A stretch of DNA of 64,000 nucleotides from JBLIRR01 sp049472395 (GCA_049472395.1 JBLIRR010000006.1:1-64000), one strand, 5' to 3'. Shown: positions 26,895-36,443, numbered from the stretch's first letter. Numbers and translations: made by a program. The notes: generated from the sequence alone by a model not told the origin.

Positions 26895-28190
26895 ATCCAG
26901 TAACGAGAATCGCCTTTTTATTGATTGTGCATGGGCACCAAGACCTTCAATATCAGCAACAGTTATTGCCTTTTCGCCACATAGCCTTAAGCTCTCTTTA
27001 GAACAATAACTCACGGATGACCTTTTTATAAAATCAGACACTCCTAATGGTGAAGAAAATCTCGCTGTACCGCTTGTTGGCAAAACATGGTTTGGGCCTA
27101 AAATATAATCTCCCATTGCCTCTGGCGTATAATACCCCAAGAATATTGAACCAGCGTTTTCTATTTTAGGGAGGAAGGGAAATGGATTTTTAATTGATAA
27201 TTCCAGATGTTCCGGAGCAATTTTATTTGATAAATCTATCGCATGGTACAAGTCCCTCGTATGAATCATCAGACAATTATTCTCTATTGATTTTTGTATA
27301 ATATTCTGGCGCTCCAATTTTTTCATTTGCACATTTAATTCCTTTTTACACGCATCAAGCAGCTCCAAAGAGGGGGTTAAAAGTATGGGGATGGCTTGTT
27401 CATCATGTTCTGCTTGAGACAACAAGTCAGCGGCAATAAATTCAGGATAAGAAGTTTCATCCGCAACGATTAAAACCTCACTAGGCCCTGCAAGCATATC
27501 AATATCGCACTGCCCAAACACGAGCTTCTTGGCATAAGTAACATAAATATTCCCTGGACCTACTATTTTATCTACCTTGGGAATACCTTCTATGCCATAG
27601 GCTAACGCAGCAACGGCCTGTGCTCCTCCAATGCGGTATATCTCCGATATACCTAATAAATCAGCAGTAACAAGGACATAAGGATTGATTGTCTTATCAG
27701 CTTGGGGAGGTGTGACAAGCACTATCTCCTTTACCCCTGCCACAAGAGCAGGAATAGCACACATGTAAACACTTGAAGGATAAGCAGCTTTGCCCCCAGG
27801 AGCATAAATACATATTCTTTTAAGCGGCCTTATAATCTGCCCTAAAATGGTGCCCTCAGGTTCCGTCTCAATCCATGAATTGATTTTTTGCTTTGCATGA
27901 AAAGCCCTTATCCTCTCTATCGCTGATTTAATGGCCTCTACAATCTTCCCTTCCACTAATGTATGGGCATTTTTTATTTCAGCACCTGAGACACAAAGTT
28001 CATCCTTGGTTAATTGTATCCTATCAAATCTGTAAGTATATTCAAGAAGAGCAAGAGCACCCCTGTCTCTGATGTTATCTACAATATCCTTTACCTGTGC
28101 ATTAATTTTTGTATTTTCAAATGATCGGATTTTTTCTAATTCATCCAGATGTTTATCAAAATCTTCGTCTTGCGCATTAAGGATTATCAT
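26892..28190 (-). CDS. hisD: histidinol dehydrogenase
   Basis: HisD performs the last two steps of histidine synthesis, oxidising L-histidinol to histidine with two NAD and a zinc ion. The 432-residue protein has the family signature around VAALAYGIEGIPKVDKIVGPGN, DMLAGPSEVLIVAD and the zinc/active-site SQAEHDEQ, with EHLEL and NHVLPT towards the C-terminus. Its start overlaps the murA stop by 4 nt, so the two genes are translationally coupled. It is the last gene of a long minus-strand block; no other his gene is in the window. Confidence 0.96.
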   Translation of the reverse strand: MIILNAQDEDFDKHLDELEKIRSFENTKINAQVKDIVDNIRDRGALALLEYTYRFDRIQLTKDELCVSGAEIKNAHTLVEGKIVEAIKSAIERIRAFHAKQKINSWIETEPEGTILGQIIRPLKRICIYAPGGKAAYPSSVYMCAIPALVAGVKEIVLVTPPQADKTINPYVLVTADLLGISEIYRIGGAQAVAALAYGIEGIPKVDKIVGPGNIYVTYAKKLVFGQCDIDMLAGPSEVLIVADETSYPEFIAADLLSQAEHDEQAIPILLTPSLELLDACKKELNVQMKKLERQNIIQKSIENNCLMIHTRDLYHAIDLSNKIAPEHLELSIKNPFPFLPKIENAGSIFLGYYTPEAMGDYILGPNHVLPTSGTARFSSPLGVSDFIKRSSVSYCSKESLRLCGEKAITVADIEGLGAHAQSIKRRFSLLD

Positions 28191-29461
28191 ATTATTTCCC
28201 TTTCTCTTCTAATAATCGCTCCCAACTGTTGAAATTTTTTTTCTATTTTATCATACCCTCTATCGAGATGGTATATTCTCGATACTATAGTCTCTCCTTT
28301 TGCTGCTAATCCCGCTAATATTAAACACGCGCTGGCACGCAGATCTGTCGCCATAACAGGCGCTCCTTTTAACTGCCTAACTCCCCTTACAATAGCTGAG
28401 TGGCCTTCAATTCTTATATCTGCTCCCATTCTTCCCAATTCACATGCGTGCATAAATCGATTCTCAAAAACAGTCTCAGTAACTATGCTTACGCCACATG
28501 CGATACAAAGCAGCGCCATAAATTGTGCTTGCATATCCGTTGGAAATCCAGGGTAGGGAGAAGTCCTCAAATCAACGGCCCTAATCTCATCAGCCCCCAT
28601 GACCTCAATTTCATTATCCCCCACATCAATAAACCTTGTCCCAATCTCTCGAAGCTTCTCTATCACTGCACACAGATACTTTTTAGGACACCTCTTAATC
28701 CTTACTTTGCCTTTGGTAATGGCTGCAGCAGTCATAAATGTACCAGCTTCAATTCTATCCGGAATAATATGGTGCTCTACCGGTTTAAGAGATGACGATC
28801 CCCTTATCTTGATTCTTCCTGTCCCTGCGCCTTCAATCTGTGCGCCCATTTTACCTAACATATTCGCAAGGTCAATTATTTCTGGCTCTCTGGCAACATT
28901 CTCAATCACTGTTTCCCCCTCTATTGTTGCTGCCACCATCATTAAATTCTCTGTGCCCGTCACAGTCGGGAACTCAAATTCTATTTTCCCCGGTTGCATT
29001 TTTTGAGCTCGTGCAATAACGTACCCTTCTTCAAGAGCAATTCGTGCGCCCAATATCTTCAAGCCTTTAAGATGAAAATTAATTGGACGGGCACCTATCG
29101 CACAACCCCCAGGCAGAGATACATTTGCTTTACCAAAACGAGCGACAAGAGGACCTAAGACTAAAACTGACGCTCTCATGGTCTTTACAAGACCATAGGA
29201 AACAATGAAGTCGTGTAGAGTGGTCGTATCAACTCGAATAAGAAGACTATCATCACTTTCGGTTACCTCAATCCTCGCGCCAAGATTCTTCAATAGCTCC
29301 AGCATTGTATATACATCCTTTACTCGAGGCATATTCCCAATTGTACATACCCCTTCAACGAGAAGTGTCGCAGCTAAAGCCGGCAAAGCAGCATTTTTAG
29401 CCCCGCTTATATTTATCTGCCCTTCTAATGGCCTACCCCCCAGAATACAGATCCTCTCCAC
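28187..29461 (-). CDS. murA: UDP-N-acetylglucosamine 1-carboxyvinyltransferase
   Basis: MurA transfers enolpyruvate from PEP to UDP-GlcNAc, the first committed step of peptidoglycan synthesis. The GTG start lies inside the end of prmC (29 nt overlap). SGAKNAALP is near the N-terminus, and LPGGCAIGARPINFHL includes the catalytic cysteine that fosfomycin modifies; so the cysteine is kept, not replaced by aspartate. FPTDMQAQFMAL and a C-terminal DLRASACLILAG complete the family pattern. 424 residues is normal. Confidence 0.96.
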   Translation of the reverse strand: MERICILGGRPLEGQINISGAKNAALPALAATLLVEGVCTIGNMPRVKDVYTMLELLKNLGARIEVTESDDSLLIRVDTTTLHDFIVSYGLVKTMRASVLVLGPLVARFGKANVSLPGGCAIGARPINFHLKGLKILGARIALEEGYVIARAQKMQPGKIEFEFPTVTGTENLMMVAATIEGETVIENVAREPEIIDLANMLGKMGAQIEGAGTGRIKIRGSSSLKPVEHHIIPDRIEAGTFMTAAAITKGKVRIKRCPKKYLCAVIEKLREIGTRFIDVGDNEIEVMGADEIRAVDLRTSPYPGFPTDMQAQFMALLCIACGVSIVTETVFENRFMHACELGRMGADIRIEGHSAIVRGVRQLKGAPVMATDLRASACLILAGLAAKGETIVSRIYHLDRGYDKIEKKFQQLGAIIRREREII

Positions 29462-30335
29462 AATGTGTATCTCCTTTCTTGATTATGATTACTCTATCCT
29501 TTTTATTATAATCCTTTACACACTTCCATTTATCATAACTGCCTTGATGTCTCATCATCTCTATTATGGAATTTGACTGCCCCTCCCCAAACTCCATGAC
29601 CAACTGACCGCCATTTTTTAAAAAATAAGGTGCACTATGAATAATCTTACGATAAAAATCAAGACCATCCTTACCCCCATCGAGGGCTAATCTTGGTTCA
29701 AAACGTGATATCTCCGGCTGCAAATGGTCTATATCGGCGCTCGGAATATAAGGTGGATTACTCACTATGAGATCAATACTGTGAGGTGTGACAATCCCTT
29801 CTAATGGCTCAAATAAATTTCCTAATAAAAAATCTATTTTATGTAATACCTCATATCGTGAAGCATTTTCTTTTGCCACAGCAAGGGCCTTCTGAGAGAT
29901 ATCGACCGCCCAAAAATGGGCATCTTTTAGTTCTCTTGCCAGTGCAATGACAATATTTCCGCTGCCCGTTCCTATGTCTATTATCCGTGCTGATCTTTGC
30001 TTAACTCTTATGACAGCTTCAATGAGAGTTTCCGTCTCAGGCCTCGGGATCAGGACATCTGGTGTCAATTCTAAATCCAGAGTCCAAAATCCCCAATGTC
30101 CGATTATATATTGGACAGGCTCTCTATAGTATCTTCGGATAATAGATTTTTTAAAAAGAGCCAGTTCTTTAGAAGTTAATGGTTGATCAGGATGTAAATA
30201 AAGCCATAAACGGTCTTTGTTTAAAATATCCGCAAGGAGTAATTCTACCTCAAGACGTGCATTGAGAAATTCCAACTTTCTAAAATAATCGACCATCTCT
30301 TTCAGTAACTCTTGGATGGTCCAAATCTTCCGCAT
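29433..30335 (-). CDS. prmC: release factor glutamine methyltransferase
   Basis: PrmC methylates the glutamine of the GGQ motif in peptide chain release factors. It follows prfA, which encodes a substrate, by 6 nt. The 300-residue protein has the helical N-terminal domain, the SAM-binding IDIGTGSGNIVIAL and the NPPY catalytic tetrapeptide (SNPPYIPSADI) that contacts the target glutamine. The C-terminus overlaps the start of murA. prfA-prmC-murA is a frequent bacterial gene order. Confidence 0.95.
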   Translation of the reverse strand: MRKIWTIQELLKEMVDYFRKLEFLNARLEVELLLADILNKDRLWLYLHPDQPLTSKELALFKKSIIRRYYREPVQYIIGHWGFWTLDLELTPDVLIPRPETETLIEAVIRVKQRSARIIDIGTGSGNIVIALARELKDAHFWAVDISQKALAVAKENASRYEVLHKIDFLLGNLFEPLEGIVTPHSIDLIVSNPPYIPSADIDHLQPEISRFEPRLALDGGKDGLDFYRKIIHSAPYFLKNGGQLVMEFGEGQSNSIIEMMRHQGSYDKWKCVKDYNKKDRVIIIKKGDTHCGEDLYSGG

Positions 30336-30341
30336 TACTCG

Positions 30342-31412
30342 TCAGGCTGCCCTTTTCAGTTCTTCTGCTTTAAAATAAGTAATAAGCGGTTCTATTAATA
30401 AATCCAATCCCCCCTCAAGGATAGTGTTTAATTTATACAAAGACAATCCGATACGATGGTCAGTGACTCTATTTTGCGGAAAGTTATAAGTCCTTATTTT
30501 CTCGCTTCGATCGCCACTACCCACTTGAGCCTTCCTATTTTGGGCTATCTGGGTCTGCTGTTCCTCCTGCATCATTTTTAATAATCGTGCCCTTAATACG
30601 CGCATCCCTTTCGCCTTATTTTTATGTTGGGATTTCTCATCCTGACACGATACTACTATTCCTGTGGGAAGATGGGTTATCCGGACAGCAGAATCCGTTG
30701 TATTCACACTTTGTCCTCCCGGACCTGAGGAGCGAAAGATATCAATCCGAATATCATTTTGATCAATATCTACTTCTACCTCTTCGGCTTCAGGCAATAC
30801 CGCCACAGTGACTGCAGAGGTATGTATTCTGCCACTTGCCTCGGTCACTGGGACACGCTGGACTCTGTGCACCCCCATCTCGTATTTTAATCGGCTATAG
30901 ACTTGATCCCCTTGAATACTAATAATTATCTCCTTAAAGCCTCCGGAGCCCACGGTATGCATACTCAATTTTTCTGTTCTCCAGTGTCGAAGATCAGCAT
31001 ATCTCGTAAACATGCGATACAAATCAGCGGCAAACAAGGCTGCTTCCTCTCCCCCTGTGCCGGCTCTGATTTCAAGGATAATATTTTTATCATCATTGGG
31101 ATCCTTTGGAAGAAGAAGCACTTTTATTTCATGCTCTAAAGCGCCGAAACGCTTCATCAAATCTTCAAGTTCCATTTTCGCCATTTCCCTCAGTTCATGA
31201 TCCTCTGACTCATATTTGACAATATGCTTGGCTTCCTCTATCTGAGCGGTAAGCTTTTTATAGTCCCTATATTTTAGGACTATTTTTTCCAGCTCTGACC
31301 GAGCTTTCGCGTACTCTCTAAATTTTTTTTGATCAGAAATAACCTCGGGTTTGGTTAAAAAATTATTTAATTCCTCATATTTGGTTTCAAGTTGACTCAG
31401 CTTCTCCAGCAT
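30342..31412 (-). CDS. prfA: peptide chain release factor 1
   Basis: RF1 terminates translation at UAA and UAG. The catalytic GGQ is in SSGPGGQSVNTTDSAV, and the codon-reading P-x-T tripeptide appears as PVT in RVQRVPVTEASG, which distinguishes RF1 from RF2. IRTYNFPQNRVTDHRI is the usual RF1 C-terminal block. The 356-residue length is normal. The start overlaps the rpmE stop by 26 nt. Confidence 0.97.
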   Translation of the reverse strand: MLEKLSQLETKYEELNNFLTKPEVISDQKKFREYAKARSELEKIVLKYRDYKKLTAQIEEAKHIVKYESEDHELREMAKMELEDLMKRFGALEHEIKVLLLPKDPNDDKNIILEIRAGTGGEEAALFAADLYRMFTRYADLRHWRTEKLSMHTVGSGGFKEIIISIQGDQVYSRLKYEMGVHRVQRVPVTEASGRIHTSAVTVAVLPEAEEVEVDIDQNDIRIDIFRSSGPGGQSVNTTDSAVRITHLPTGIVVSCQDEKSQHKNKAKGMRVLRARLLKMMQEEQQTQIAQNRKAQVGSGDRSEKIRTYNFPQNRVTDHRIGLSLYKLNTILEGGLDLLIEPLITYFKAEELKRAA

Positions 31413-31647
31413 TTCTTTCTTTGTCCTTTTTCACTCCTTTTCTATTACCTTTTTTTGCAACACGCTGAGTAAAACGCTCTACTCTTCCCGTGGTATCAAC
31501 CAATTTATACTTACCCGTATAAAAAGGATGACATTTAGAACAAATCTCCACATGCATATTCTGGGATGTTGACCCAATTCGAATTACTTCACCACATGCA
31601 CAGGTTATTGTCGCCTCTTTGTAGTCCGGATGAATTCCTTTTCTCAT
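31387..31647 (-). CDS. rpmE: 50S ribosomal protein L31
   Basis: An 86-residue L31 of the zinc-binding type: CxC (TCACGE) and CxxC (ICSKCHPF), then the conserved FYTGKYKLVDTTGRVERF. Bacteria lacking these cysteines use the zinc-free paralogue, so this is the C+ form. The C-terminal basic tail overlaps the prfA start. It lies 5 nt after rho, a gene order shared with many phyla. Confidence 0.96.
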   Translation of the reverse strand: MRKGIHPDYKEATITCACGEVIRIGSTSQNMHVEICSKCHPFYTGKYKLVDTTGRVERFTQRVAKKGNRKGVKKDKERNAGEAEST

Positions 31648-31652
31648 ATTTC

Positions 31653-32909
31653 TTATCCCTCCATTTTATTCATCTCATTCAAAAACTCTTCATTATTCTT
31701 CGTGGCCTTTATCTTATCAATCAGAAATTCCATCTTCTCGACAGGAGATAAAGGTTGCAAAATCTTTCTCAATACCCAGACTCTTTGCAGTTCACCATGC
31801 TTCAAAAGTAGCTCCTCTTTTCTTGTTCCCGACCGGTCAATATCAATCGCAGGAAATGTTCGTTTATCGACCATCTTTCTGTCCAAATGGATCTCCATAT
31901 TACCTGTACCTTTAAATTCCTCAAAAATAACATCATCCATACGGCTTCCAGTGTCTATTAAGGCAGTGGCAATAATAGTCAAACTCCCGCCCCCTTCAAT
32001 ATTGCGGGCTGCGCCAAAGAAACGCTTTGGCTTCTGGAGGGCATTTGCATCAATACCTCCGGATAATATTTTCCCGCTTGCAGGCGTCAACGTGTTATGA
32101 GCCCTGGCAAGTCTTGTGAGAGAATCCAAAAGTATTACCACATCCATTTTATATTCCACTAATCTCTTTGATTTTTCAAGAACCATCTGAGCAACCTGGA
32201 CATGTCGTTGGGGCGGTTCATCAAATGTGGAGCTGATAACCTCCCCCTTCACAGATCTTTCCATATCTGTGACCTCTTCGGGGCGTTCGTCAATTAATAA
32301 TACAATGAGATAACTTGATGGACTTGTAATACTTATACTATTAGCGATCGATTGCAGTATCATTGTTTTACCCGTTCTGGGTTGTGCAACAATCAATCCT
32401 CGCTGCCCCTTTCCTATGGGGGTCATTAAATCCATAACGCGGCCTGTAATATTCTCACTACTGGACTCTAATACCAGACGCTCATCGGGATAGAGGGGCA
32501 CAAGGTTATCAAAATGGACCTTCTGCTTCATTTTCTCCGGATCTTCAAAATTTATTTTCTCTACTTTTAATAAAGCGAAATATTTCTCTGCCTCTTTTGG
32601 CGGCCTCACCTGCCCATAAATAGTATCACCAGTGTGTAAATCAAACCTTCGTATCTGAGAAGGGGACACATAAATATCATCTGGCCCAGGCAAATAATTA
32701 TAATCAGGCGCCCTCAGAAAACCAAAACCATCTGGTAGGGTCTCAAGCACACCTTCGCCATATATCATCCCATTTTGCTCGGTGTGAGCTTGCAAGATAT
32801 TAAAAATAAGATCCTGTTTCCTTAAACTGCTGGATACATTAACACCCGTTTTCTTGGCAACCGCTTGCAGCTCACTAATACTTTGTTTTTTAAGATCTAA
32901 AATATTCAT
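31653..32909 (-). CDS. rho: transcription termination factor Rho
   Basis: Rho is the hexameric RNA helicase that ends transcription at unstructured C-rich RNA. The 418-residue protein has the N-terminal helical and OSP RNA-binding domain (GVLETLPDGFGFLRAP), the Walker A region GKGQRGLIVAQPRTGKT, the Walker B VVILLDSLTRLARA and the Q/R-loop segment KILSGGIDANAL. A strong GGAGGAGG lies about 15 nt before the ATG, farther than usual. 84 nt separate it from the sigma-factor gene. Confidence 0.97.
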   Translation of the reverse strand: MNILDLKKQSISELQAVAKKTGVNVSSSLRKQDLIFNILQAHTEQNGMIYGEGVLETLPDGFGFLRAPDYNYLPGPDDIYVSPSQIRRFDLHTGDTIYGQVRPPKEAEKYFALLKVEKINFEDPEKMKQKVHFDNLVPLYPDERLVLESSSENITGRVMDLMTPIGKGQRGLIVAQPRTGKTMILQSIANSISITSPSSYLIVLLIDERPEEVTDMERSVKGEVISSTFDEPPQRHVQVAQMVLEKSKRLVEYKMDVVILLDSLTRLARAHNTLTPASGKILSGGIDANALQKPKRFFGAARNIEGGGSLTIIATALIDTGSRMDDVIFEEFKGTGNMEIHLDRKMVDKRTFPAIDIDRSGTRKEELLLKHGELQRVWVLRKILQPLSPVEKMEFLIDKIKATKNNEEFLNEMNKMEG

Positions 32910-32993
32910 CGCACTGTTTTTTATCCTCCTCCTTTTTTTATTTTAAATATCAATAGGTTAGATATACAGAAAGGAAAAATTGTTTACGTATTG

Positions 32994-33914
32994 TTAAATT
33001 AACTCTGATATTGTTAAATTTTTATTAGTTAATGAAAACCTCATCTTTTTAAGAGCATTGCTCTCTATCTGTCTTATTCTCTCGCGAGTTAAGCCGTATA
33101 TGTTGCCGATATCCTCCAAAGTTTTTCTCTCGCTATCATTTAAACCAAAGCGAAAAATAATAATCTCCTTTTCTTGTTTTTTTAGTGAATTTAGTAAATA
33201 TTCAACATATTCCTCTCTTTTACATTGGAGCAGAAGCTCTATCGGAGATTCTGCCGATTCATCTTTTAATGTAAATTCTCTTTCACCCCCTCCATCATTT
33301 TTTTCAATAGAATTATTTATTGATATAAAATTTGGGACTATATACCCTTTCCCTTTTATATGTTCAAAAAAAAGACCATATTCTTCTTTTATCTCTTCAA
33401 GAGTCGGTTCCCTGCCCAATTTCTGAACCATTTTTTTTAATGAACGCATATAACGATTTATTCTCTCCGCAATATTTATTGGCAGATGAATAACATCCGT
33501 TTGCCTTAACAGGGATCTTAAGATAAATTGTTTGATCCACCAGGAGGCATACGTACTAAATCTATATCCCCTCTCAGGATTATATTTTTCCACTGCTCGT
33601 ATAAGCCCTAAATTTCCTTCCTCTATTAAATCCATAAGAGGCTGCCCTTTATTCGCATACCGCTTGGCAATGCTCACGACCAACCTCAAATTGGCTTTAA
33701 TCATCCTTGCCCGGGCTTGAGGATCTCCTTCTTTGATACGATGCGCCAATAGAGATTCTTCCTCACGAGTTAACATTACATAACGATTAATCTCCCGGAA
33801 ATATATCCTCAAAGGATCAATAGTATCAGCAAGATCAACCTTACTGTCATTTTCAGAGCATTGATCTTCCTCACACTCTTCTGTAAAAAAATTATGATTT
33901 ATGCTTTCCTTCAT
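32994..33914 (-). CDS. RpoD/RpoS-family sigma factor, probable RpoS counterpart
   Basis: About 306 residues. Region 1.2 (DPLRIYFREINRYVMLTREEE), region 2 (NLRLVVSIAKRYANKG, LIEEGNLGLIRAVEKY, FSTYASWWIKQ), region 3 and the region-4 helix-turn-helix (LEDIGNIYGLTRERIRQIE) are all present; region 1.1 is missing. This is the layout of a non-primary group 2 sigma factor. The ATG at 33914 overlaps the stop of the NlpD-like gene, with AAAGGG in front. The neighbours (nlpD-like gene and pcm) are those of rpoS in Proteobacteria, so a general stress or stationary-phase role is inferred, not shown. Confidence 0.88.
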   Translation of the reverse strand: MKESINHNFFTEECEEDQCSENDSKVDLADTIDPLRIYFREINRYVMLTREEESLLAHRIKEGDPQARARMIKANLRLVVSIAKRYANKGQPLMDLIEEGNLGLIRAVEKYNPERGYRFSTYASWWIKQFILRSLLRQTDVIHLPINIAERINRYMRSLKKMVQKLGREPTLEEIKEEYGLFFEHIKGKGYIVPNFISINNSIEKNDGGGEREFTLKDESAESPIELLLQCKREEYVEYLLNSLKKQEKEIIIFRFGLNDSERKTLEDIGNIYGLTRERIRQIESNALKKMRFSLTNKNLTISELI

Positions 33915-34573
33915 CAAAGATTACCCTTTAAAGGTAAATAGTCATATGGATCTACAGGTTTCTTTCCCTTTCTAATCTCAAAATGTAAATGAGGACCCCT
34001 TGCATTTCCTGATTCTCCAACCTCTGCTACTACATCCCCCTGTTGAACGACCTGATCCATTGTGACTAAATTTTTTTTAGTATGCGCATAAATACTCGCA
34101 AGATGAGGACCATGTCGTATTACAATCATTTTTCCATAGCCATCCTGTGAGCCGACAAATATTACCTTCCCTCCCTGAGCGGCAACAATCTTTGTTCCTT
34201 CAGGTGCAGCTATATCAATACCATGATGTTTCTTAAGAGACTTTAGATTAAATTTTCGAGTAACCTTACCATGAAGAGGCCATATAAATGCCTCTTTATA
34301 TTCATATCCTTTGTCGGGAATAAAAATTTTTTGGCCTATTGATAATTTCGTGACATCCTCAATATTATTATATCGGAGAATTTTATTTACAGGTACGCCA
34401 TATTTAACAGATATTCTCCAAATTGTCTCCCCCTTTTGCAGAATGTGATAATTTTCTGTTTTTTCTACAGCCTCTTTTCTATTATTGACTCTGACTAATG
34501 CACAATTAAAAGAAAATAAAAATACAAAAAATAGGATAAAAATAAATCTATTAATTGATTTAGTCAAAACCAA
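33914..34573 (-). CDS. NlpD-like LysM and M23 peptidase-domain envelope protein
   Basis: 219 residues: hydrophobic N-terminal signal/anchor (FIFILFFVFLFSFNC), one LysM peptidoglycan-binding domain (YHILQKGETIWRISVKYGV..NIEDVTKLSIGQKIFIP) and a C-terminal LytM/M23 domain. The zinc ligands HxGxD (HHGIDIAAP) and HxH (PHLHFEI) are intact, unlike in E. coli NlpD, which is a catalytically dead amidase activator. The start is a TTG only 22 nt after the 3' end of tRNA-Pro(CGG). It is coupled to the sigma-factor gene. Likely acts on, or activates enzymes acting on, septal peptidoglycan. Confidence 0.88.
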   Translation of the reverse strand: MVLTKSINRFIFILFFVFLFSFNCALVRVNNRKEAVEKTENYHILQKGETIWRISVKYGVPVNKILRYNNIEDVTKLSIGQKIFIPDKGYEYKEAFIWPLHGKVTRKFNLKSLKKHHGIDIAAPEGTKIVAAQGGKVIFVGSQDGYGKMIVIRHGPHLASIYAHTKKNLVTMDQVVQQGDVVAEVGESGNARGPHLHFEIRKGKKPVDPYDYLPLKGNL

Positions 34574-34595
34574 AAAATTTCCTATTTTTATATAA

Positions 34596-34669
<74 letters not shown>

Positions 34670-34679
34670 TTAAAATAAA

Positions 34680-35174
34680 TTATATAATAAAATAAATATT
34701 TAATATACCCATACTCGCACAACTCACGATTATCCCTGCAATCAAAACACCAATAGTAATAGCAGTGAAAGACTTCCAGAAGCCAAAATTAAATAAAAAA
34801 GCAGCAACTGAACCTGTCCATCCACCTGTCATTGGCAAAGGAATTGCGACGAATAATATAAGGCCCAACAGTTCCAATCTCTCTACAATCTCACTCCGTC
34901 TCCGTGTTCGCGTAAATAACCACGTAAAAAATTTATCAAAAATCGAATATTTCTGAAGTCTCTCTGAGAGAGGCCCTAAAAATAAAAGAATCGGTACAAG
35001 GGGCAGTATATTTCCAATAACTGCAATAGGAAAAACCCACTGTATCGATAGTCTATATTTCATAATGCCAAGTGGAATCGCTCCCCTTAATTCAAAAATA
35101 GGCAGCATCGCAATAAAAAAAATTATCATTGAGGGTGAAAATCCAGAAAGCAATTTTAAGATTACGGATTTCAT
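34680..35174 (-). CDS. small multi-drug export family membrane protein
   Basis: 164 residues with about four hydrophobic segments. The family marks are ELRGAIPLG near the N-terminus and PLPMTGGWTGSVAA in the middle, as in the PF06695 'small multi-drug export' proteins, which share a re-entrant-loop look with the DedA group. The family name rests on old assignments; real transport function is unknown. A GAGGTGGTG site precedes the ATG. It lies 12 nt after pcm and ends 10 nt before tRNA-Pro(CGG). Confidence 0.8.
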   Translation of the reverse strand: MKSVILKLLSGFSPSMIIFFIAMLPIFELRGAIPLGIMKYRLSIQWVFPIAVIGNILPLVPILLFLGPLSERLQKYSIFDKFFTWLFTRTRRRSEIVERLELLGLILFVAIPLPMTGGWTGSVAAFLFNFGFWKSFTAITIGVLIAGIIVSCASMGILNIYFII

Positions 35175-35186
35175 TTCTTCACCACC

Positions 35187-35843
35187 TCATCCCAATTCAG
35201 GCCAGCCATAATGACCTATGAGCTTCACAAAAATACAGCCGATACTATCTTTTTCCATCAATGCACCATTTATTTTAGTAACAATTTTCAGAGATTGAAA
35301 GGCTTTATCTCCCACAGGTATAACCAAGCGCCCTCCCTCAGCCAATTGGTGCGTAAGAGACTTTGGTATTCCCGGGCTGCCAGCGGTAACTAAAATTGCG
35401 TTAAAAGGGGATTTTTCTTTCCATCCATAGGTACCATCCCCTGCCTTTATCTCAATATTGTGATAACCAAGTTCATCTAATCTCTGCTTTGCTTTCCGTG
35501 CTAAATCCTCTATTCGTTCAATACTATATACCTTCTTGCATAACATTGATAATACCGCTGTTTGATATCCAGAACCTGTTCCTATCTCTAAGACGATGTC
35601 CTGAGGTGATATATGCAGAGCCTGGGTCATAAATGCCACCATATAAGGCTGAGAAATTGTTTGATTATTCCCTATAGGTAACGGATAGTCTCCATAGGCC
35701 CTCATCGCCAATGCCTCAGCAACAAAAAGATGCCTTTTTACTTTCGACATGGCATTTAATACTGCTTTATCAGTTATGCCTTTATCAATAAACTGCTCTT
35801 GCAGCATCTTATCTCTCAATATTTGATAATCCATCTTTCTCAT
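35187..35843 (-). CDS. pcm: protein-L-isoaspartate O-methyltransferase
   Basis: Pcm repairs isoaspartyl residues in aged proteins using S-adenosylmethionine. The 218-residue protein has the substrate-binding LPIGNNQTISQPYMVA, the SAM motif VLEIGTGSGYQTAVLS, and the later blocks ILVTAGSPGIPKSL and GGRLVIPVG. A second ATG three codons in is a possible start. In Proteobacteria pcm is the classical neighbour of nlpD and rpoS; the same set is found here, with a membrane-protein gene and a tRNA in between. Confidence 0.96.
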   Translation of the reverse strand: MRKMDYQILRDKMLQEQFIDKGITDKAVLNAMSKVKRHLFVAEALAMRAYGDYPLPIGNNQTISQPYMVAFMTQALHISPQDIVLEIGTGSGYQTAVLSMLCKKVYSIERIEDLARKAKQRLDELGYHNIEIKAGDGTYGWKEKSPFNAILVTAGSPGIPKSLTHQLAEGGRLVIPVGDKAFQSLKIVTKINGALMEKDSIGCIFVKLIGHYGWPELG

Positions 35844-35920
35844 TCGATAATTTATTCGTTTCTCGATATATGATTCGTCCGGAACAGAAAAATGACATAA
35901 GAAAAATCATTTTCAAACGA

Positions 35921-35994
35921 TCGGGGCGAGAGGATTCGAACCTCCGACCACTGACACCCCATGCCAGTGCGCTACCAGACTGCGCTACGCCCCG
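35921..35994 (-). tRNA. tRNA-Pro (GGG)
   Basis: A 74-nt cloverleaf, loop ATGGGGT with anticodon GGG closed by CTGGC/GTCAG, acceptor CGGGGCG/CGCCCCG, discriminator A, no encoded CCA. Its 5' end directly abuts the stop codon of the MerR-like gene (35995-35997). It is the second proline tRNA in this operon and shares most of its acceptor and T-arm sequence with the first. Confidence 0.93.
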
Positions 35995-36357
35995 TTAAAG
36001 ATGATTAATAAATATTTTCTGAATCTTTTCTATCTGTTTCTTTTGTTTCTGTAAAATCTCAATACATTTAATATAATTAGGTATGTGTCCTATTTCTTTC
36101 AAGAGCTTCGCTTCTAGTCCCAAACGTCTTTTAGCCCCCGCAATTGTATATAATTCAGTATATAATAATTCTTTTATACGAATTAATAAATCTATGTCCT
36201 TTCTCCGATAGAGACGCTGCCCCCGTTTATTCTTAATAGGGCGAATCTGGGTAAATTCAGACTCCCAATATCTCAGAACATGAGACTTTACACCTACAAT
36301 CTTACTTACGTCACCAATTCGATAAAATAATTTATCTGGAATATCTTTGCTCTGCAC
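35995..36357 (-). CDS. MerR-family transcriptional regulator
   Basis: 120 residues. The N-terminal winged helix-turn-helix reads LFYRIGDVSKIVGVKSHVLRYWESEF, then RLYRRKDIDLLIRIKELLY, the normal MerR DNA-binding domain. The rest is a short coiled coil with no obvious ligand-binding cysteines. The start is a GTG with a poor ribosome site. A MerR gene directly followed by tRNA-Pro is also found downstream of pheT-ihfA in many Proteobacteria; pheT and ihfA are not present here. Confidence 0.85.
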   Translation of the reverse strand: MQSKDIPDKLFYRIGDVSKIVGVKSHVLRYWESEFTQIRPIKNKRGQRLYRRKDIDLLIRIKELLYTELYTIAGAKRRLGLEAKLLKEIGHIPNYIKCIEILQKQKKQIEKIQKIFINHL

Positions 36358-36414
36358 GAGAGAGATGGCTTTTAATTATGAAGTCAAAATATCTTTTTTT
36401 CCCCTTATATATCT

Positions 36415-36443
36415 AAAATATACAACATAATTCTGATTGTCAA
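36415..36443 (-). promoter_or_regulatory. probable promoter of the merR-tRNA-pcm-nlpD-rpoS unit
   Basis: Minus strand TTGACA (36438-36443), 17-nt spacer, TATTTT (36415-36420). The -35 box is consensus and the -10 box weaker. It overlaps the last codons of the SPOR gene, about 58 nt before the merR start. Confidence 0.5.
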
